Made by a program: the position numbers and the translations under genes. A stretch of 64,000 nt of DNA from the NCBI GenBank assembly GCA_022315425.1, contig JAIUPT010000020.1, positions 868,001 to 932,000 on the forward strand. The letters run 5' to 3'. The notes beneath the pieces are model-generated. The model was given only the letters and a program-made list of their open reading frames with translations, did no database searches and was not told where the DNA came from. This stretch comes from Pseudevernia furfuracea. Its lineage: Eukaryota > Ascomycota > Lecanoromycetes > Lecanorales > Parmeliaceae. Below are positions 44,006 through 56,538 of the stretch, piece by piece (the first letter of the stretch is position 1; each line of letters begins with the position of its first letter).

Positions 44006-45614
44006 CTACTCTGACGCACCGACCATCTCTCCCTCGTGCAGGGACTTTGGATATCTCATTCCACTCGAAGTGCCAGATGAGGTGCTTCCATCGCTCTCGA
44101 GCTTCTTCGAGTTGGGAGAAACCTCTGCAATTAGCCGCGGATGGTAGACAGTCGTCCCTGACGTTGACGTCCTGTTTCTCGTCTGACCTGATTGTGAAGA
44201 TTGAAGAGAACGACTAAGAACCCGTTTTACTGAAGGAAAGCGGTCGGTGCTTTCCATGGCCATGTCTTCGTTTGAGCGTTCAATTGCGATCAGCGGCTCT
44301 GATTTAATTGTTGTCCGAGCATGGTTCGTCGAAACCTTTGAAGCCTCAGCACTCTTCAGAATTCGTCCTCTGCCTGCTGGTGCGCTCGATGAAGCTTCAG
44401 CGTCAGGAGCCAGCTGTCCAAGTGAAGTCCCACTGCCTTGAAGTATGGTCATGATTTGGGTACATCGGCTTACCTGTATCGAGTCCCTGGAGGTACTAGA
44501 AGTAGTACGTTGATAATCCGGACGTTTCCCAGTACCTTCGCCCAGAGCAGAGGGTGACGACTGGTTGCGGCTTTTCGAACGGTAGAATCTCCATTGTTTC
44601 ATGACATAATCCTTGACAGGCTGAACAAAGACGGGGTGGGGGTCATTCCTCAAGACTGGCTCTAATGACCAGCCGTGAACATTATCACTTACGTTTCGCA
44701 CTCGCAGGTCGTGCATCACTTTGAGAACATCCTTTTGCTTGACCCTGCCACGTGGGCTCAATGCCTCTGGTCGGGGACCACAAACCCCCTGTAGAACTCG
44801 ATGTGGAAATGACTCCTCAAGTCTTCTTAATCGGCGTAGGTGGCGTGAAGGGAAAAAGCGACGGCGTTTAGGTTCCTCCCCAGATAGCTCGCTTTGGCGA
44901 CGACGTTTTTTGCCAGTGCTCTCCTTGGCGGCGACAGTTTTTCTTTGTCTTAATCGTCGGTTAAGTGAGACGTGTTCAGCTAGAAGTGCTTCCCGTGATA
45001 GCGTATCATCCCTCTCAGGCCACAATGACGTAGCCGAATTGTTGCGAGCCTGATGGCCAAATGCTGGTGAATGCTTCGATAGCGTGTGCTGTCTCAAACT
45101 GCTCACAAGTCTTGTATTGAACCAATTGTCATCGGTCTGGTACCAGCCGGAGGGCAACGTTAGGGTGTTCATACTTTGTGGTGGTGTGAAACAACTCGCA
45201 AGCAGCTGCACAGATATTATCTGCGCAAGAATGGACTTCCGCAGAAGGTCATCATCGTTAGCTAACCCGATTGATTCCTGGGCGTCCCAGCTGGGGAGAC
45301 ATAGGGTGAAGGCTGGTCACCAGAATCAGTCTGACCTTGGTGGCTGCAACCGCACAAGACTGGACAACGTTCTCACACGTCTTGTTGCCAGGCAGGCTCA
45401 TAGACTTTAAGCTTGGGTCGCGCCAATTTATCCCTTCCTTGTGTATTATATCCCATACACTGTTGTCCATATGGAAGCGCAGGCTGGAACATGCCTCTTG
45501 CTTTTTGGCTAATGCAGCACATGAAGTTGATGGATCATCGCTCGAACTAATGGTTTCATTGTCAATGATAGCTACGAGAGGATAGCTTGGCCTGCAAGGT
45601 CTAGCCATGTTCAT
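44006..45614 (-). CDS. basic protein of unknown function
   Basis: Read from ATG 45614 as two exons. Exon 1 encodes ~100 residues (VAIIDNETISSSDDPSTS, VWDIIHKEGINWRDPS). An intron with acceptor CGCCCAG near 45285 joins in phase to ESIGLANDDDLLRKSILAQI and then a 400-residue frame. That part is Arg/Lys-rich, with likely nuclear signals KKRRRQSE and PKRRRFF. It has a structured-looking middle (VLKVMHDLRVRNVSDNVHGW, FVQPVKDYVMKQWRFYRSKS) and a Ser/Thr-rich tail to 44006. Composition suggests a nuclear protein. I do not recognise the family. It could also be two genes if the intron is wrong. Confidence 0.55.
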
Positions 45615-46865
45615 GAACTTGGGACAAGTGAAAGTCTGGGTTTTGAATGGGAGACCGTCAGCGGACTGATCCGCTGTAGTTCCTCAACTTTGAATCCAAG
45701 GTCGACGAACTGCCATGCCTTAGGGATGGGGTCCTTGAAAGCTGGATTTGCAGCAGAGTGGTATCATAGGTATTCGATAAGTTTTAGGAGATATTTTAGG
45801 AGATAGGAGAGACGGAACATTTTTCAATCTTGAAGGGACTGTTTGTTGCGGTGGCAGCGTGGCTCCTGCCATATTGTAAATACCCACGAGCTCCCTCAGC
45901 TAGGCAGAGAATAAGATAAGTACCTTACCTGCTGATTCCAGATCGAGCGACGTACATTAGCGCGGTACCGTATTTGTAAAATTGTACACTACATAACTTG
46001 TTCATGAACAAAATTTGAAAATAACCGGTCAATGTGTAATACTAAAGTGGCCTTCCTGTGTTATTACGGGGAGCGCTCCGTAGCACCGTAGGGTAGCTAG
46101 ATACCTTGGATTTGTCCCTATGATACATACATAGGCTTGTGGATTTTGCGGTGGATGCCACATTATTATTGTGCATATGTATTTCCTAAGATTAGACTAA
46201 TCGATGCGCTATGATGCAGTGGCTAACCCAATCTCGATGGTGGATAGTGTCATGGATAGCTTCGCTTGCTACAGCCAATCAATCTGTAGACAGTATCTCT
46301 TGCCACACAACCTTTGCCAATCGCTAGCTCTGAAGTCCTCCTCAAACCTTGGGTCTGGGTCCGGTTCCGTGTCCCCCAAGTATGCAGCCAGCCGAAGGTA
46401 ACCAGGATCCTGGTACAACTCAGATCAGACATCAGCGCTTCAATTGTCGAGAAAAGCTCGAGCATAATGTTGCAATGCCCAAGCAATACAAGTAGGTAGC
46501 ATTGGCAAGCGGCCTGAGCGTTTAACAAGGTTTTACGTTCTGCTCGTGGGGTAGATTCTGGAACCAAAGCCTTCTCCTGCGGCCGACCGAGATTATGATA
46601 TACAATCTCGGCCATAGGGGCCACACCCACACATGATTGCAATGTCGGCTGAGTACATGAGTGGCGGCTCCTCATGGCGTTGTCGAGATTTGCGGGCTTG
46701 TTCGGCAAGATCTTGGATTGCCGTCTGTCCCGATTGCACCTTGCGTAAGAGGTCCGCCAAACTGGGTCCCCACCTTCATCGATGGATGGATGTGTGGATT
46801 CTAGCAACTTTATGAAGCAGCTGCAGGCCAGAGACACAAGTCCACCACCTCACATGTACTGAGTA
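45615..46865. other. intergenic, no gene recognised
   Basis: A 195-codon minus-strand frame at 46250-46837 has no domain and overlaps nothing known; I do not call it. The rest is AT-rich. Confidence 0.4.
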
Positions 46866-47810
46866 TCATCTGTAGCTGGTTTTGATGACGTTCGAGGGAT
46901 CGAATTCCCTTTTGAAGACCTCGAGATCAGTCAGGCCGCTTTTCGAAGAACCGTTCGAGGCACTCTCCAAGACGAAAACTATGTTGGAGAAAGCCCCCTG
47001 GAATTCGTGTTCGCAGAAAAGAAGTTCTCTCCACATGCTTGCTACCTGGACCGCTGGGTTGCGAAATCCAAACCCCACACCAAAAGACCCAATGCATAGA
47101 TCCGAATGCTGCCGCAGGGCAGCAATTCTGAGTACAGTCCTCATTTTTTCTTTCATGAGCTCTCGTTCTTGGCTGAAAGAATAATCTGTGCCAGACTCAT
47201 CGAGTTTCGGGCGCCGGATTGGTGCCACGGAAATAATAGGTAAGACCTTCCACTCTTTCCACATAGAGTAGTTTTTGTCTGCCCCAGAGCGAAAAATTAC
47301 TGCACTTACACGTCAGCATAAAACTTCAACGGGCCTACATTGACACGAGAGCAGCGTACCGACATGTGGGGAGTAGATCCCACCAGTTGTTCGAATGGGG
47401 TAGTGGGGAATCTGGGCAGATGCATGGCTAGGTGTCGTTAGGACCTTGGCGAGGTTCGAACGTCGGCAGAGGCATTCCTCTGGAGCTATGAGACCAGATT
47501 CCCAGTCGCCTCCAGCCCGTTTCTCGTTGGCCATATTGACAACGGGTATTGTTCCCAGCTGCTTGGAAGATCCGTTCGCCTTGAAGTTTGATTCGTCCCA
47601 GTCCAAGGCTGCATCAACCGGGTCGCCACTAATGACTGCTACACGAAGCTTGTGCCCACAACCGGCTCGTGGGTTGACATGGAACTTGGACGAGTCTGGA
47701 TACGAAATGGATATGGGAGGGAATTGGGGCAACTGAGATTGAATGTAAGGGGTGTATGTTTTCTTGGCCTCAGAAGCAATTTCCGAGGGTTTTGCTTTTG
47801 CTTGAGGCAT
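46866..47810 (-). CDS. microbial-type PARG-like protein (TIGR02452/DUF2263)
   Basis: Exons 47360-47810 and 46866-47299, with a 60-nt intron (donor GTACGC, acceptor GTGCAG), give 294 residues. Motifs in order: HKLRVAVISGDPVDAA, IPVVNMANEKRAGGDWESG, APEECLCRRSNL, YPIRTTGGIYSPHV, spliced to VIFRSG, and later RTVLRIAALRQHSDLCIGSF, GFRNPAVQVASMWRELL, FVLES. This is the macrodomain-like fold of bacterial-type poly(ADP-ribose) glycohydrolases. The family signature GGG..QEE appears as GGD..PEE, keeping both Glu but changing Gln, which I associate with a fungal subgroup. Hydrolysis of ADP-ribose linkages is plausible but not certain. Confidence 0.8.
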
Positions 47811-49231
47811 GTTCAAGGACAACGCAATACTGCTTATATTGAGTGTAGGATCGAACTTGAAATTGAATTCCGCTAAAAAGGTAGCGAGGAAAGAGAGTCG
47901 GCAAGAGGGAAACTGGTGTGGAAGTAGTGGAAGTAAGAAATTTTCCAAAAAGATTGGAGTAAGGGGCAGGAGTATAGGATGGAAGCATAGACAATAGATG
48001 AGTGGATGAGACGAGACAAGATGAGCTGAGAGAGCACGAGTGGAAGTTGTAGCGGATAAAAGCAAAAGTGCCATGGTCATTATTCATTCGCTTCTATGGC
48101 TGTTGCCGTATGAGGATGATTTCGGCCGATGTGGAATGCCTTGACTACCATGGAAAAGGAAGTAGATGACCAATCGCAACGATACGGCTGGATGCTTAGA
48201 TCTGAATCTGACATGACTAAAAAGATCAAGCCACGATACGCGAGAGCTCAGACGATTCGATTATCCTGGTATACATATTCATCATGAGATCATACCCGTC
48301 CAATGGTTCAATTGCCGCTGCCCAATAGCGGTGAGAGACTGGGAGATCGAGTGGCTTAAGAGCCAGATAGATCTGGGTAGCTTGACGGGAGGGTCACTTC
48401 CCCGTTCCACCATCCTCCACTATCCTCCACGATCCTGCAGTCTGGTTTAGCAAGATGAAACCAACGAACGGCTTACCATCCAAATCGGCGGAGCAATTTG
48501 CTTCTTCGGTAGCCTTGGATCTTTCTAATAGGCGCTATCTCTTCCCACAATCCATCCGGTTGGCAGTGGTTGCCTCCATCCGTATGGTTCCGAGGTTGGA
48601 TTGGAGAAGGCTCTCAAGGCCCTCAAGGCCTGGACCCCTCCGGCGTTGGGGTACCGACAGCCGCTAAATAGACTTTGTCTCCCCATAGGCGATGAGAATA
48701 AATGCCAACTGGCCAGTCATTTCTGATTATCCACGATTAACGTCTATAGCCTCATTATTATAGATTAGATTGATATTTGATATTTGATAATTTTCGAGTA
48801 AGGTGATCCAGTAGCTAGATAAAGGGTACCGCTGTACAATGAATATATGTGGGACGAGAATGGAAAGTTGGAACGGCTTTTGGTAGCTAGTATTATTATT
48901 GTATCTAAAATCCAATCCCGGCAGTTGATGAAACGATGCCTGCCTCGCCTGCCAATCTCAAGTACGGTATGACCCTTAGCCTGCATCCGTGTCAGCTCTA
49001 CCTTAGCATATTGAACTGGGACATGAGATTGTTGTTGCACACTCCCAACGTAGTAATAATAACAGTGCCTCCAATATCTTGGAAATGGAATTTGCATTTT
49101 TGGGGATGATTGGTGACAGTTGGAGCGAGGTTAGTCAGCCGCTTTTCATCCACCTCACCCGTAAGGCTGCATGAAAATTGCAGGAGATCTCTACTAGCTC
49201 CCTTACGCTCTATCCTGATTCCCTGGCTTCC
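47811..49231. other. divergent intergenic region, no gene seen
   Basis: 1.4 kb between the PARG-like and AsnRS starts. Frames at 48455-48667 and 48727-49267 lack domains. AT-rich around 48720-48910. Confidence 0.4.
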
Positions 49232-51120
49232 ATGTTCTCGAATCTCTTGCAATCCCATCAAGATCAATATTTGTCAACCGCGCAACTCCTACGACATTCT
49301 GCAGCATCCACTAACAACACAAACAGCTCAATTTGGCAGATGGTCACGATATGGCGTTGCAATCGCCTGCCACCTCTATCTTCAAGACCTGCGATTACCC
49401 TTCGCCTGACTCATGTGCAGATACGGCTTCTGTCTGCTTTCCCCACAGCCTGTCCCAACGTAGCCACCATCCTGGCAACTCCACCACGACATGGCTGCCA
49501 TGCAATCACAGTTGAAGGCTCAATCAGAACGATTCGTAACCAGAAGCAACGCTCATTCGTTGAATTGGGTGATGGATCTACGGTTTACACCTTACAAGCT
49601 GTGCTAGATTCTCAATTAGCTGAAGGGCACGTCCAATGACCTTGTCTCCCTCCCTACAGCAACAATCTAACGATGCCGAACTATACAGTCTAGGGACGGG
49701 GACGTCAGTGGCCATCACTGGTACATGGCAAGCTGCTCCACCGCAAAAGGAACAACCCTATGAACTGAAAGCTAAGGCGGTGAAAATCATCGGTGCAGCG
49801 GATGCAGAGGTAACCGACTCACACTGAATTGATCTGCGGTACCTGCGTTGTGGCTTTTGAGATCATGTCAAGATAGAGGCGCTGACAAACTCAATCATGC
49901 AGAAGTATCCTATCCAAAAGAAATACCACAGCGCCGAATACCTCCGAACCATCCCACATCTTAGGCTGCGAACTCCGATTAATGCACTGCTCGCACGGTT
50001 GAGGTCTGAGTGTGACTACCATCTGGCTAGCTATTTTCGAAATCGGCACTTCGTTCGTGTGCAGCCACCCATAATAACATCATCCGACTGTGAGGGGGCC
50101 GGCGAGGTCTTCACGGTATCTTCAAAACCACCTAGTAGTCGAGTGAAAGATGGGATTGAGGCTACAGAGAGGGAGAAGGATGAATTGTTCAAGAATCCAA
50201 AATTCCTGACCGTTTCTTCTCAGCTACATTTGGAAGCTTTCATACACGAGCATCAGAAGGTCTGGACGTTGTCTCCAACATTTCGGGCAGAAAAAAGCGA
50301 CACTCCGCGACATGTGGCTGAATTTTGGATGCTGGAAGCGGAGATACGGACCGAGAGCCTAAGAGATGTGATGAATCTGGCGGAAGATATGATCGGAGAC
50401 CTAGCTGGCAAATTACAGGAAGCAGGATTCATGGAAGAGATCTTATATGCCAATCGAGGAGCGAAACCCGCCGACGCTGAGGGTACGCAGTTCCCAGAAT
50501 TACTTCGCAGACGCTGGCAAGGGCTTACGCAAACACCGTGGCCTCGAATCACTTATGAGAACGCAATCAAGCGCCTTCAAGATGCGGTTGAGTCAGGGGA
50601 AGCGAAGTTCTTGTACGAGCCATCTTGGACGACTGGCTTGCAGCTGGAACATGAGAAATTTATTGCTACAACATTCGGCCAAGGCAGCCCGGTGTTTGTG
50701 ACTGACTACCCCAGGGAGATCAAGCCTTTCTACATGCTCCCGTCGCCACCGGAGGATCTTGTTGAAACAACACAAAATAAGACCGTCGCCTGTTTTGACC
50801 TTTTATTGCCTGACCTATGTGAAGTAGTTGGAGGGTCAATGCGCGAACATCGTCTACAACAACTTTCTCAGTCAATGAACAACCATGGTTTGAACGTTTC
50901 AGCTGCAGGCGCGGTTGGTCAAACCCTAACGGACTCTGAAGTGTCGCCTTCCAGTGATGAGGGCAATCTCGACTGGTATACCGATCTCCGTCGATACGGT
51001 AGCGTTCCTCATGGCGGATTTGGACTCGGTTTCGATAGGCTGTTGGCTTTCCTTTCTGGAACCAGCAACATTAAAGATGTTGTCCCCTGGCCTCGCTTTC
51101 ATGGTCGGTGTGATTGCTGA
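49232..51120 (+). CDS. SLM5: asparaginyl-tRNA synthetase, mitochondrial type
   Basis: The class II synthetase core lies in the exon from 49903. It contains KYHSAEYLRTIPHLRLRTP, FVRVQPPIITSSDCEGAGE, motif 2 (FRAEKSDTPRHVAEFWMLE), DYPREIKPFYM, and motif 3 (HGGFGLGFDRLL), ending FHGRCDC. Upstream lies an anticodon-binding OB fold in two exons: EGSIRTIRNQKQRSFVELG, TGTSVAITGTWQAAPP, VKIIGAADAE. The intron 49810-49902 is clean. ATG 49232 gives a longer basic/Ser leader suited to mitochondrial import; ATG 49340 is the alternative. Joining the two OB pieces needs removal of only 29 nt (49631-49659, GTCC..ACAG), too short for a normal intron, so it is either an ultrashort intron or a frameshift. The enzyme charges mitochondrial tRNA-Asn. 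Confidence 0.85.
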
Positions 51121-52854
51121 TCCTTTACACATGGGTAGCTGTCTACTCTCTACTCATCTCACCCCCTTGCCCTGAAGGTTCCATTTGCAGTCTCCATTCC
51201 ATCACTCACGCATAGTCAATGTTGCTATTGTCTCAAATTCAGCGGCGTCGCGCTACTGCTCGGAAAAGGTGAAGGAGCTCGGGTGCGAAACTTTGTCCGC
51301 ATACTCGAGTCACGAGGGCTCTGCTCGGGATGCATCCCTGGACTCTCGCAGCGCTGATTTCCTGATTTTCGTAGAGCCTCCAAAGCGTCAAATGTCAAGG
51401 CGGACTGGGAACACATACTGTTTGGCGACAAATGCGCCTATAGGAGAAGGGCTTCATGCACCTCGGCAAGCTTGACCAACCAACACGAGAGTGGCCCACT
51501 AAAGTATTAGGTAAGTGAGACTTATGCAAGCCACTACTGAGCAGGAAAGAGGCAATGTTGTGCCAGTTCGTGGTTGCAGAACTGGGCAATCGGCATTCTC
51601 TGTGCCAGTGTTCAATTTTTCTTGTCTTGACAAGAGCAAAGTTGAGGGCGGAATGAATTATTAGTGACAAGAAATACCGGTACCAAAAATATCGAAAATA
51701 ATATCGAAAATATGCATAAAGTATCGTGTGGTACTGTGGTTGAGCGGCAGGAAAGCTTGGCAGTACTCTAAAAGTTTACCTTCCATGTTCCCGGCGAGCC
51801 TGGGCAATATTAATAAAACCAATATTACGGAGCCAGGTAAAGTAAGGTACTCTGTACATTATTATGTACTACCTTACTCGTACACATAGTCCATTGCTTT
51901 ACCCTTGCCGTATTCGAGATTACGAATTGCGAGACTCGGCTCGACAGACTTTGTGATGTGAGTTGGCTTCTGGGATTAGATTTGGTCCGGTTGAGTACTT
52001 AGCGTATTAGGTTCACTGTCTACTGGCGCTGGTACTCGTACAATGGTGTAACGGCTGCGTGTTCTTTTCTTGGTCGACTTACCTACAATTATTGGTTGTG
52101 GAGAATACGGCCGACACACGGCTTTCGTTCTGACGAATGAAGCTTACGTGGCCGGAACAGAAATCCCCAAATCATTCAATGTCACACCGAACATTATTGC
52201 TACATAGTACATACTACCTTATTGTGTGTGAATGAGTTAATCGCCGGTCCGCTATACCGTTGAAACATGCATATTAATATGCTTTGCATCCTACTACATT
52301 AATCCTCTCGTATCTAACCATTAGTGAACTTTTCTTTGCAACCCGTCAACGCTCGGCCCATGAATGATAGGTTAGGCAAAACCAGAGGGGCTTTTGGCCA
52401 AGATGTTGCTCAGCACTTGGGCAGGATGCATGCAGGGCGGGCTTGGCATGAAGAAAAGAATACGAAGCGAAGCGAGCACTGGTTGGAGATGATATGCACT
52501 CGGTAGAAGCAGCTCTTGCTACATGGTGATGATTGTCTGGACTCCTTGACAGGGGATAGCGTCGGTAAGATATAAGGTTCCGTGGCGTGTCGATTAACCT
52601 TACTCCACAAATTGACCAAAGGCCACCGAGGCGGATCAACAAAGCAAAAAGAAAAGACTTGCAGGGCTCACACATGGCAGACCATAACTATATATTATAA
52701 GTTTATTACTGTGTCCTATCAGGAATCAGGACTCAGAGCCAGGAATAGCGTACCGTAGTGATAAGCGAGGCGCTGAAATCAGTAGAGAGTCAGAGAGGAT
52801 TGAAATGGTCAAGCCGTGTGCCTGCATTACAATTGAAAATCGAATGGGATAATG

Positions 52855-52915
52855 CAATCATGTGTGTGGGTGGGTAGATATGTGGGTGTGTGTGGGTGTG
52901 TGGGTGTGAGTGAGG
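52855..52915. repeat. GT-rich microsatellite
   Basis: Irregular GTGTGTGGGTG-type units. Confidence 0.6.
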
Positions 52916-53227
52916 CAGAGTCGGAATCGGCACCTGGATGCTCGGGGTGGAAATGTAGATAGATAATGAAGGTAGGTATTTGATCAAAGTGGAAAAGGGG
53001 TGGATGTTCCAATGAAGGATTACTCTATTCTCATCCTCGGCGTTCCTTGAAATTTATTATTACTTAACCTATTCACACCCTCGCTTCTCACTACTACGGT
53101 ACTACTACTGGCTACTTCCCTCGCACTTCTTCACCTAGAGTATGATGAGGGAAATTATTACGAGTGGTTGTTCTTAAGTAGTACTTCACTTACACTATGT
53201 CCCTACTCTATATGATGCGAAGGCTAA

Positions 53228-53362
53228 GGACTCTAATAGTCAGTAATATCCTTTCCTTTCCTTTTCTTTCCTTTCCTTTCCTTTCCTTTCCTTTCCTTTC
53301 CTTTCCCTTCATCTTCTTTTCCTTTCATCTTCTTTCCTTTCCTTTCCCCTTTCCTTCACTAT
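53228..53362. repeat. (CTTTC)n polypyrimidine tract
   Basis: About 135 bp of CCTTT/CTTTC units with one interruption (CATCTTC). A pure pyrimidine strand of this length can form triplex (H-DNA). It lies ~980 bp upstream of the Pac2-type start. Confidence 0.8.
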
Positions 53363-54207
53363 ATCTCCAACCAATCTTAACCAAAAACGGGTAGGCTTCT
53401 GATTGGACTTGGCAGGCTTGATACTCGAGTGAGTCTAGTCTCTACTGTAGAGTTTTTTTTAGGTGGCATGCTCGGAAATCCTAATTCCTAAATCCTAAAA
53501 ACTTTCCTCACTAACAAAAAACTACTCGGTACTCTAAAAAGCTTCCCTCATAAACCCATGCTACCAACGCATGCAAATATTGAATCCATCATCCAACACT
53601 CCAAAATACCTTCTTACCCACAGTATACCAATACAACAACCCATACAACCCAAACAACACCACCTCTTGCAACAATCAAATCAATCTTCTCTCATACTTC
53701 CATCAGCTTTCTCAGCCCCGATCCTTTCAAACTGCTCTACGCGCCCCTCAGGCTTCCATTCCATCCAGCTCTGCGCACTTCCTCCACGCCCCTCCCCCCC
53801 CAAAGAGAAGGCATACCCTACCACCGCCATACTTCCAGAGTGGAGTTGCCTCGAAGCTTATTCATCGTCATCCCTTCTCAATCATAGTTCAACGGTCAGC
53901 CCGACATACGGTATATTATTACTGTATGCCGAATAATCTTTAAGATTAATCTGACCACCGTTGAGGTAAGCTTTGCGACTGCCTCCCTGCGCCTTATATC
54001 CTACACACCCTCGTCCACTACCAAATCTTCGGCCCTGTGTTACATCTCACGCACCTGCCGCGCGCCCTTTCCAAATATCTTGCATAGCTTCACCCTGCGC
54101 GAGCCTATCTTCCCCGTACACTTTGCTTTTTCTTTTGCGACGCAACCTATTCACCACTCTCATGCCCGCTGTCTACACAACACACTCAACTCGGAATCAG
54201 TACTAAT

Positions 54208-55981
54208 GGACCCCGCCAGTTTTCACCGGCCGCTTGCTTACTTCCATGCAAGATCCCACCTTACAGCGTCGCGAACAAGTCCTGATCTACGGGAGATACC
54301 TCTGAAGCCCAAGCGCTCCTGGGAGGACCCACCGAATCCAAGGCTGGCAGTTCCAAAGATACCAACCATTTCTACCTTCTTAGACATGGAGACATACAAC
54401 GGGCATGTACGGACTCCAGCAGACGCGATAATACTGTTCGAGGCCTGTCGCTTAGGTCTTTTACCCAGAGTTCAGCGGAGGCTGTCTGAAAAAGAGCGCC
54501 AGTCCATCAAGTCTGGCTCTGTCTTCGTCTGGGATGAACGGGAAGCGGGTATGCGAAGATGGACGGACGGCAAGTCTTGGAGTGCTAGTAGGGTGTCTGG
54601 GAGCTTTCTCACATACCGGGAAATGGAAGGCAAACGTGGTGGCAACAGTTTTGGGCCGCCATTGGCTGCCGTCTCAAGAGCCGGAAAGACGCCTGATAGC
54701 ACTCGCGGTAGTGACTCGGATCTGGACATGGGTGGAGAAGATGGACCGGATGGGTATCGATACAAGCCAGACGGATTGATGAAGCAGTCCTTCAGCATAA
54801 CGACTTCCTCGGGCAATCACCTACATCTCATCAGCTACTACTCCCGCTCCCATCCGTCCGCCTCAGGCCTCACAAGCCCTACAAGCGACCCAGCGTTACG
54901 ACATATTCGTCCACAAAAAGGGATGTACCCCGAATCGACTGTTCATGAGCACCAAAATATCCCCGCCGTCACTAGGTCGCCGATGGCCAGCGCACCGTAC
55001 TCAACTGTCCCTCAGATGGCAGGATATGCTCGACAAGGACCTCCTCAATGGCCCCCACAATACAACGGTGGTTATTGGCAACCTCCGCCTCCAATGCAAC
55101 AGGCGGGTCCACACTATGGCTACCAGCAGTACAACGGAGGCGGCGTCGTATACGCACAACCACCACCGATCAATGGTCATTCACCTCTTCAGAATTCTCA
55201 ATCAGCGCAACAACCTCCATCCACGACGCAATCGTCCGACCCTCATTACCAAGCGTACGACCAGAGAAGATACCCCTCGATGTCAACTTCTATGCACCCT
55301 GATATTTCTGGTTATGACCAACGGCAGGGTCCTCCTACAACACCACAACAGCGACACATGGATAAGTATGCGCCGCCTCCAGATCTCTACAACGGCTACG
55401 ACCCGAGGTACCCTCCGAATCAAAATCGCAATCCTCCCACGCCCTCAGACAGCAACCTTGCGCCTCCCCAACAACCCCACACCCGCAATGGGAGCTCCGC
55501 AAATGGTATGCAGCAGTCGCAGTCACAACATCGTCATCCTTCACCACACATGTCGCAACCACCGCCAAACGGTCAACAACAGCAGGCCCAACAGCTAACC
55601 TCGTCATCCACTCCGATTGACCCGCGGTTGATGGTCTCCTCGCCTATGGTACAGCAACCATCGCAACCAAACCATCATTCCCGAACATCAACCCCTGGAG
55701 CTCATGCACAGCTCCAGGAAGCTGCCGAGGCTGCACAAACCCACGCCAACGGCACAAATGGCGCAAGCACAATCCCAAGTATTGGCGCCATCATGAACGG
55801 CGCTTCTGCCGAGAGCCACAACAGCCCAAACGCAGATGCGAAAAGTGACAGATCCGGCGATAAAACCCCTGGTGGGTCAGTGAAGAAGGAAGGTGGACCC
55901 CAAGACATTCCAAGCGACAAATTAGGTTTTGGTGAAGATATGAGGGCGTTGAAGGTTCTGGATCGAGCGTTCAAGACATAA
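54208..55981 (+). CDS. PAC2: Gti1/Pac2 (WOPR) transcription factor, Pac2 type
   Basis: Single exon. ATG 54208 (MDPASFHRPL) is preferred; the frame is open back to 54080. The WOPR box part 1 reads ETYNGHVRTPADAIILFEAC, RLGLLPRVQRRLSEKERQSI, SGSVFVWDEREAGMRRWTDG, SWSASRVSGSFLTYREMEG. After a variable Ser/Asp insert, part 2 reads GYRYKPDGLMKQSFSIT and HLHLISYYSRS. The C-terminal ~330 residues are disordered, rich in Pro, Gln, Asn and Tyr, a likely activation region. RLSEKERQ and REAGMRRW fit the Pac2 branch rather than the Wor1/Ryp1/Sge1 branch. Pac2 homologues act in the nucleus in cAMP-related control of sexual development and morphology. About 590 residues; intact. Confidence 0.9.
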
Positions 55982-56538
55982 CGAGAGACATCGCATGAGT
56001 GCAGATCGCCATAATGGAGGCAAAAAGCATTGTGATGGTCAACGAGATGGCATTGGGAAGTTCGAATTCATGTGGCATGTGCTAGGCGATTTGATCGAAG
56101 CGCATTAGCGAAATATCACAATCTGTTTGTATTATTCAAGAAGGGGTGTTATTGAAAAAGGCGCTTGCGTGCATTGCAGAAGATATCACGGTTTGAGGAT
56201 GGACAATGGGACAAGGGAAAAAGGAAAGGGAGAATGTATCCTACACGGGGTTTGCGGAGAAGCGTTACCTCTGCTACCATGCTTTTGCTCCTTTTCAACG
56301 ACTACAACAACATGATGAGATGGGCTTCTACGATAGATAGGTGGGCTACTGCTCATGCATGCATCAAGAATGTAATTTTCCATCTTCATGCTCTCCACAC
56401 GTTCGACACATCTCGACGTTGATTTGATTCATCCGCATCTCGTTGTAGACGGCAGTATTCAAACATGTGTACTAAACCAATGGGTATCTCAACACGACAC
56501 CTCGCTTATGCCTCCTCGCCAATGCTTCTCCTTCTCCC
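55982..56538. other. convergent intergenic region
   Basis: 3' regions of the Pac2-type gene and SYS1. No gene recognised. Confidence 0.45.

Larger units (their letters stand above)
51121..54207. other. long intergenic region
   Basis: 3 kb without a convincing gene. It holds the GT-rich and polypyrimidine tracts listed separately, an AT-rich stretch (51650-52320) and, from ~53500, a pyrimidine-rich leader for the Pac2-type gene, which probably has a long 5'UTR. Confidence 0.5.

Noticed and set aside
46250..46837. 195-codon minus-strand frame
   Set aside because: No domain, no hydrophobic or repeat signature and no supporting splice context.
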